In this document: positions 61,575 through 64,000 of the stretch, one piece after another
Layout: the number at the start of each line of letters is the position of its first letter
Numbering within the stretch: the first letter of the stretch is position 1
The notes under the pieces: generated by a model
Told to the model about the DNA's origin: nothing
What the model saw: the letters and a program-made list of their open reading frames with translations, nothing else
Database searches by the model: none
Program-made: the position numbers and the translations under genes
NCBI RefSeq assembly: GCF_042485795.1
Contig: NZ_CP169368.1
Coordinates: 310,001-374,000 of the forward strand
Origin: Lonepinella sp042485795
Lineage (GTDB): Bacteria; Pseudomonadota; Gammaproteobacteria; Enterobacterales; Pasteurellaceae
Direction: 5' to 3'
Length of the DNA stretch: 64,000 nt

Positions 61575-61860
61575 CTCACCTGTGGATAACTCGCTAAAAA
61601 ACCCTTTAAAAACCTGTGTTTTACTATTTAATAAAAGATAATTTAAACTTACCTGTGGATAACTAAACAAGTTATACAGATTTTACTTACTGTAAAGATC
61701 TTACTTTTCCTTATCTAAAAAAAGATCTAACTATTTAATCTATAACATAAAAAGATCCTTATTCACGATGATCAGTGGATCTAATAATAACAATAATAAG
61801 ATCTTTATATATAAATAAGATCTATATTTATTACTTGCCTTTCTCTTTTCTGATCGGCTT
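61575..61860. other. Chromosomal replication origin (oriC)
   Basis: A non-coding, very AT-rich stretch directly upstream of mnmG (gidA), the position of oriC in H. influenzae and E. coli. DnaA boxes: perfect TGTGGATAA (complement of TTATCCACA) at 61581-61589 and 61654-61662; near matches TTATACAGA at 61672-61680 and TTATTCACG at 61759-61767. Eight GATC sites fall within 61697-61855 (at 61697, 61724, 61754, 61770, 61778, 61800, 61819, 61852), fitting Dam/SeqA control. GATCT-plus-AT stretches near 61724, 61800 and 61819 resemble the 13-mer unwinding elements. Confidence 0.92.
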
Positions 61861-61959
61861 TTATAGATTCACTTTCTTGTTTTATCAAATTTAGGTAAAA
61901 TACGCCTTTATTTTTAGCTTAGATCGGTGAAAGGGATCTTTAACTTAGAGAATATTTTT

Positions 61960-63849
61960 ATGTTTTATACTGAAAATTATGATGTGATCGTGATTGGTGG
62001 CGGTCACGCAGGCACAGAAGCTGCTCTTGCTCCCGCTCGAATGGGACTTAAAACCCTTTTATTAACTCATAATATTGATACCCTTGGACAAATGTCTTGT
62101 AATCCAGCTATTGGGGGAATTGGCAAAGGGCATTTAGTCAAAGAAATTGATGCCATGGGTGGATTAATGGCAACAGCGACCGATCAAGCAGGTATTCAAT
62201 TTCGTACCTTAAATAGTTCAAAAGGTCCAGCTGTACGAGCGACTCGAGCGCAAGCAGATCGAGTTTTATATCGTCAAGCGGTGCGGATTGCCCTTGAAAA
62301 TCAACCTAATTTAGATATTTTCCAACAAGAAGTGACCGATGTGTTGATCGAACAGGATCAAGTTACTGGGGTGGAAACAAAAATGGGCTTAAAATTTCGT
62401 GCCAGATCGGTGGTATTGACGGCAGGGACATTTTTAGCAGGTAAGATCCATATTGGTTTACAAAATTACGAAGGTGGACGAGCTGGCGATCCTGCATCGG
62501 TTTCCCTTTCTCACCGTTTACGTGATCTAGGCTTGCGTGTCGATCGTCTAAAAACAGGGACACCACCCCGTTTAGATGCTCGCACGATTAATTTTGATGT
62601 GTTAGCCAAACAACATGGTGATGCGGAATTGCCTGTATTCTCCTTTATGGGATCGGTGGATCAGCACCCTCGTCAAATTCCTTGTTTTATTACCCATACT
62701 AACGAAAAAACTCACGATGTGATCCGCCATAATTTGGATCGTAGCCCAATGTACACGGGGATTATTGAGGGGATTGGACCGCGTTATTGTCCATCTATTG
62801 AAGATAAAGTGATGCGTTTTGCCGATCGCAATTCCCATCAAATTTATCTTGAACCAGAGGGATTAACCTCAAATGAAGTCTATCCAAATGGGATTTCGAC
62901 TAGTTTGCCTTTTGATGTGCAAATGGGTATTGTTAATTCTATGCAAGGGCTAGAAAAAACCCGTATTGTCAAACCAGGTTATGCTATTGAATATGATTAT
63001 TTTGATCCACGGGATTTGAAACCGACCCTTGAAACTAAAGCCATTAAAGGTTTGTTCTTTGCTGGGCAAATTAACGGCACAACTGGTTACGAAGAAGCGG
63101 CGGCGCAAGGTTTGTTAGCAGGCATTAACGCAGGACTTTATGTACAACAAAAAGATCCTTGGTATCCACGTCGTGATCAGGCTTATATGGGCGTTTTAGT
63201 CGATGATCTTTGTACTTTAGGGACCAAAGAACCTTATCGTGTCTTTACCTCTCGTGCGGAATATCGTTTGATTTTGCGTGAAGATAATGCGGATATTCGC
63301 TTAACTCCGATAGCTCATGAATTAGGATTAATAGATGAAAAACGTTGGGCAAGATTTAATCAAAAAATGGATAATATAGCCAAAGAACAAGAACGCTTAA
63401 AACAAATTTGGATTCATACTAAATCTGAGTATTTGGCGGAAATTAATAATTTAGTTAATACGCCTATTGTGCGTGAAGCCAGTGGGATTGATTTATTGCG
63501 TCGTCCTGAAATGAATTATGATATTTTAACCAAAACCACATTATTTGCTCCAGCTTTGGAAGATAAGCAAGCCGCTGAACAAGTCGAAATAGCAGTGAAA
63601 TATCAAGGTTATATTGAGCATCAACAAGAGGAAATTGAAAAACAAAAACGCCATGAGAATACGGCTATTCCTGAGCGTTTTGATTATAGTTTGGTGGTGG
63701 GGCTTTCTAATGAAGTACGAGCTAAATTGGAACAACATCGCCCAGTTTCCATTGGACAAGCAAGCCGAATTTCAGGTATCACCCCTGCGGCGATTTCTAT
63801 TTTGTTGGTGAACTTAAAAAAACAGGGAATGTTAAAACGTGGCGACTAA
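61960..63849 (+). CDS. mnmG: tRNA uridine-5-carboxymethylaminomethyl modification enzyme MnmG (GidA)
   Basis: 629 residues from the ATG at 61960, matching the family start MFYTENYDVIVIGGGHAGTE; an in-frame GTG at 61927 is rejected. FAD fold GGGHAGTEAALA, LTAGTFLAGKIHIG and GQINGTTGYEEAAAQG are diagnostic. With MnmE it modifies wobble uridine 34. Transcription moves away from oriC. Followed by rsmG with an 11-bp overlap. Confidence 0.98.
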   Translation: MFYTENYDVIVIGGGHAGTEAALAPARMGLKTLLLTHNIDTLGQMSCNPAIGGIGKGHLVKEIDAMGGLMATATDQAGIQFRTLNSSKGPAVRATRAQADRVLYRQAVRIALENQPNLDIFQQEVTDVLIEQDQVTGVETKMGLKFRARSVVLTAGTFLAGKIHIGLQNYEGGRAGDPASVSLSHRLRDLGLRVDRLKTGTPPRLDARTINFDVLAKQHGDAELPVFSFMGSVDQHPRQIPCFITHTNEKTHDVIRHNLDRSPMYTGIIEGIGPRYCPSIEDKVMRFADRNSHQIYLEPEGLTSNEVYPNGISTSLPFDVQMGIVNSMQGLEKTRIVKPGYAIEYDYFDPRDLKPTLETKAIKGLFFAGQINGTTGYEEAAAQGLLAGINAGLYVQQKDPWYPRRDQAYMGVLVDDLCTLGTKEPYRVFTSRAEYRLILREDNADIRLTPIAHELGLIDEKRWARFNQKMDNIAKEQERLKQIWIHTKSEYLAEINNLVNTPIVREASGIDLLRRPEMNYDILTKTTLFAPALEDKQAAEQVEIAVKYQGYIEHQQEEIEKQKRHENTAIPERFDYSLVVGLSNEVRAKLEQHRPVSIGQASRISGITPAAISILLVNLKKQGMLKRGD

Positions 63850-64000
63850 TTTAGAACAGCAATTAAGTGAAAAGCTAGAAACTTTGCTAAAATCTACCGC
63901 ACTTTCTGTGACCGATCAGCAAAAAAGCCAATTAGTGCAGTTGGTATTATTGCTGCACAAATGGAACAAAGCCTACAATCTCACCTCCGTGCGTGATCCA
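63839..64000 (+). CDS. rsmG: 16S rRNA (guanine527-N7)-methyltransferase RsmG, 3' end outside window
   Basis: 54 codons from a GTG start that overlaps the mnmG end, open to the window edge. LLLHKWNKAYNLTSVRDP is the RsmG (GidB) N-terminal signature. The mnmG-rsmG order is the common one. An uptake signal at 63897 is in the coding region. Confidence 0.9.
   Translation, partial: MATNLEQQLSEKLETLLKSTALSVTDQQKSQLVQLVLLLHKWNKAYNLTSVRDP

Noticed and set aside
1..64000. CRISPR arrays, prophage or conjugative-element genes
   Set aside because: No regularly spaced repeats, cas genes, integrases or phage structural genes were seen. The only recognisable mobile element is the IS at 3683-5088.

Overview
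This AT-rich window is chromosomal DNA of a member of the Pasteurellaceae. About forty copies of the Haemophilus-type DNA uptake signal (core AAGTGCGGT or its complement ACCGCACTT) are scattered through it, many as inverted pairs that act as transcription terminators. Housekeeping genes (glmU, pckA, dprA, recA-recX, selA-selB, ftsYEX, asd, talB, mnmG) read like Haemophilus/Pasteurella proteins. Genus and species cannot be fixed from the sequence alone.

Layout. 0-5.1 kb: the 3' part of a large repetitive trimeric autotransporter adhesin, then an apparently intact IS3-family element sitting in the loop of an uptake-signal hairpin terminator. 5.1-7.8 kb: an exported iron-uptake operon (EfeO/M-like, Tat-exported EfeB, and a 216-residue exported protein) with no visible permease. 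7.8-19 kb: murQ-anmK, a BrnT/BrnA-like toxin-antitoxin pair, glmU, pckA with a perfect FNR-type site upstream, a Fur-box-preceded TonB receptor, a HerA-like ATPase and dprA. 19.1-19.3 kb: a 19-codon ORF looking like an Ibs toxin, with signals for an antisense Sib-like RNA. 19.3-29.1 kb: pdxH, pabC/pabB opposite pabA, LexA-controlled recA, recX, tRNA-Sec, hipBA and selAB.

29-40 kb is an accessory redox/detoxification block: alcohol dehydrogenase, HpcH-type aldolase, nitroreductase, luciferase-like monooxygenase, Ohr, an unknown membrane protein, two paralogous TetR regulators, an AraC regulator, and four small genes of poorly known function. A nonamer, TTGCCTAAT, recurs six times in its intergenic DNA. 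40-44.4 kb: a MetP/MetS-like amino-acid importer and a CRP-controlled mannose PTS (manXYZ), followed by a large palindromic repeat.

44.7-51.1 kb is an unusually AT-rich operon lacking uptake signals: HAD-UbiA fusion, large GT-C-like membrane protein, GtrA, DprE1-like oxidase and DprE2-like reductase. Together these match the set needed to make and transfer a polyprenyl-phosphate-linked D-arabinofuranose. With the Ibs/Sib-like locus, it is the most interesting system here.

51-64 kb: Cof phosphatase, rsmD, ftsYEX, asd, a lysophospholipase-like hydrolase, a lone HEPN protein, an MFS pump, mobB, talB, then a region with DnaA boxes and clustered GATC sites that is almost certainly oriC, followed by mnmG and the start of rsmG.
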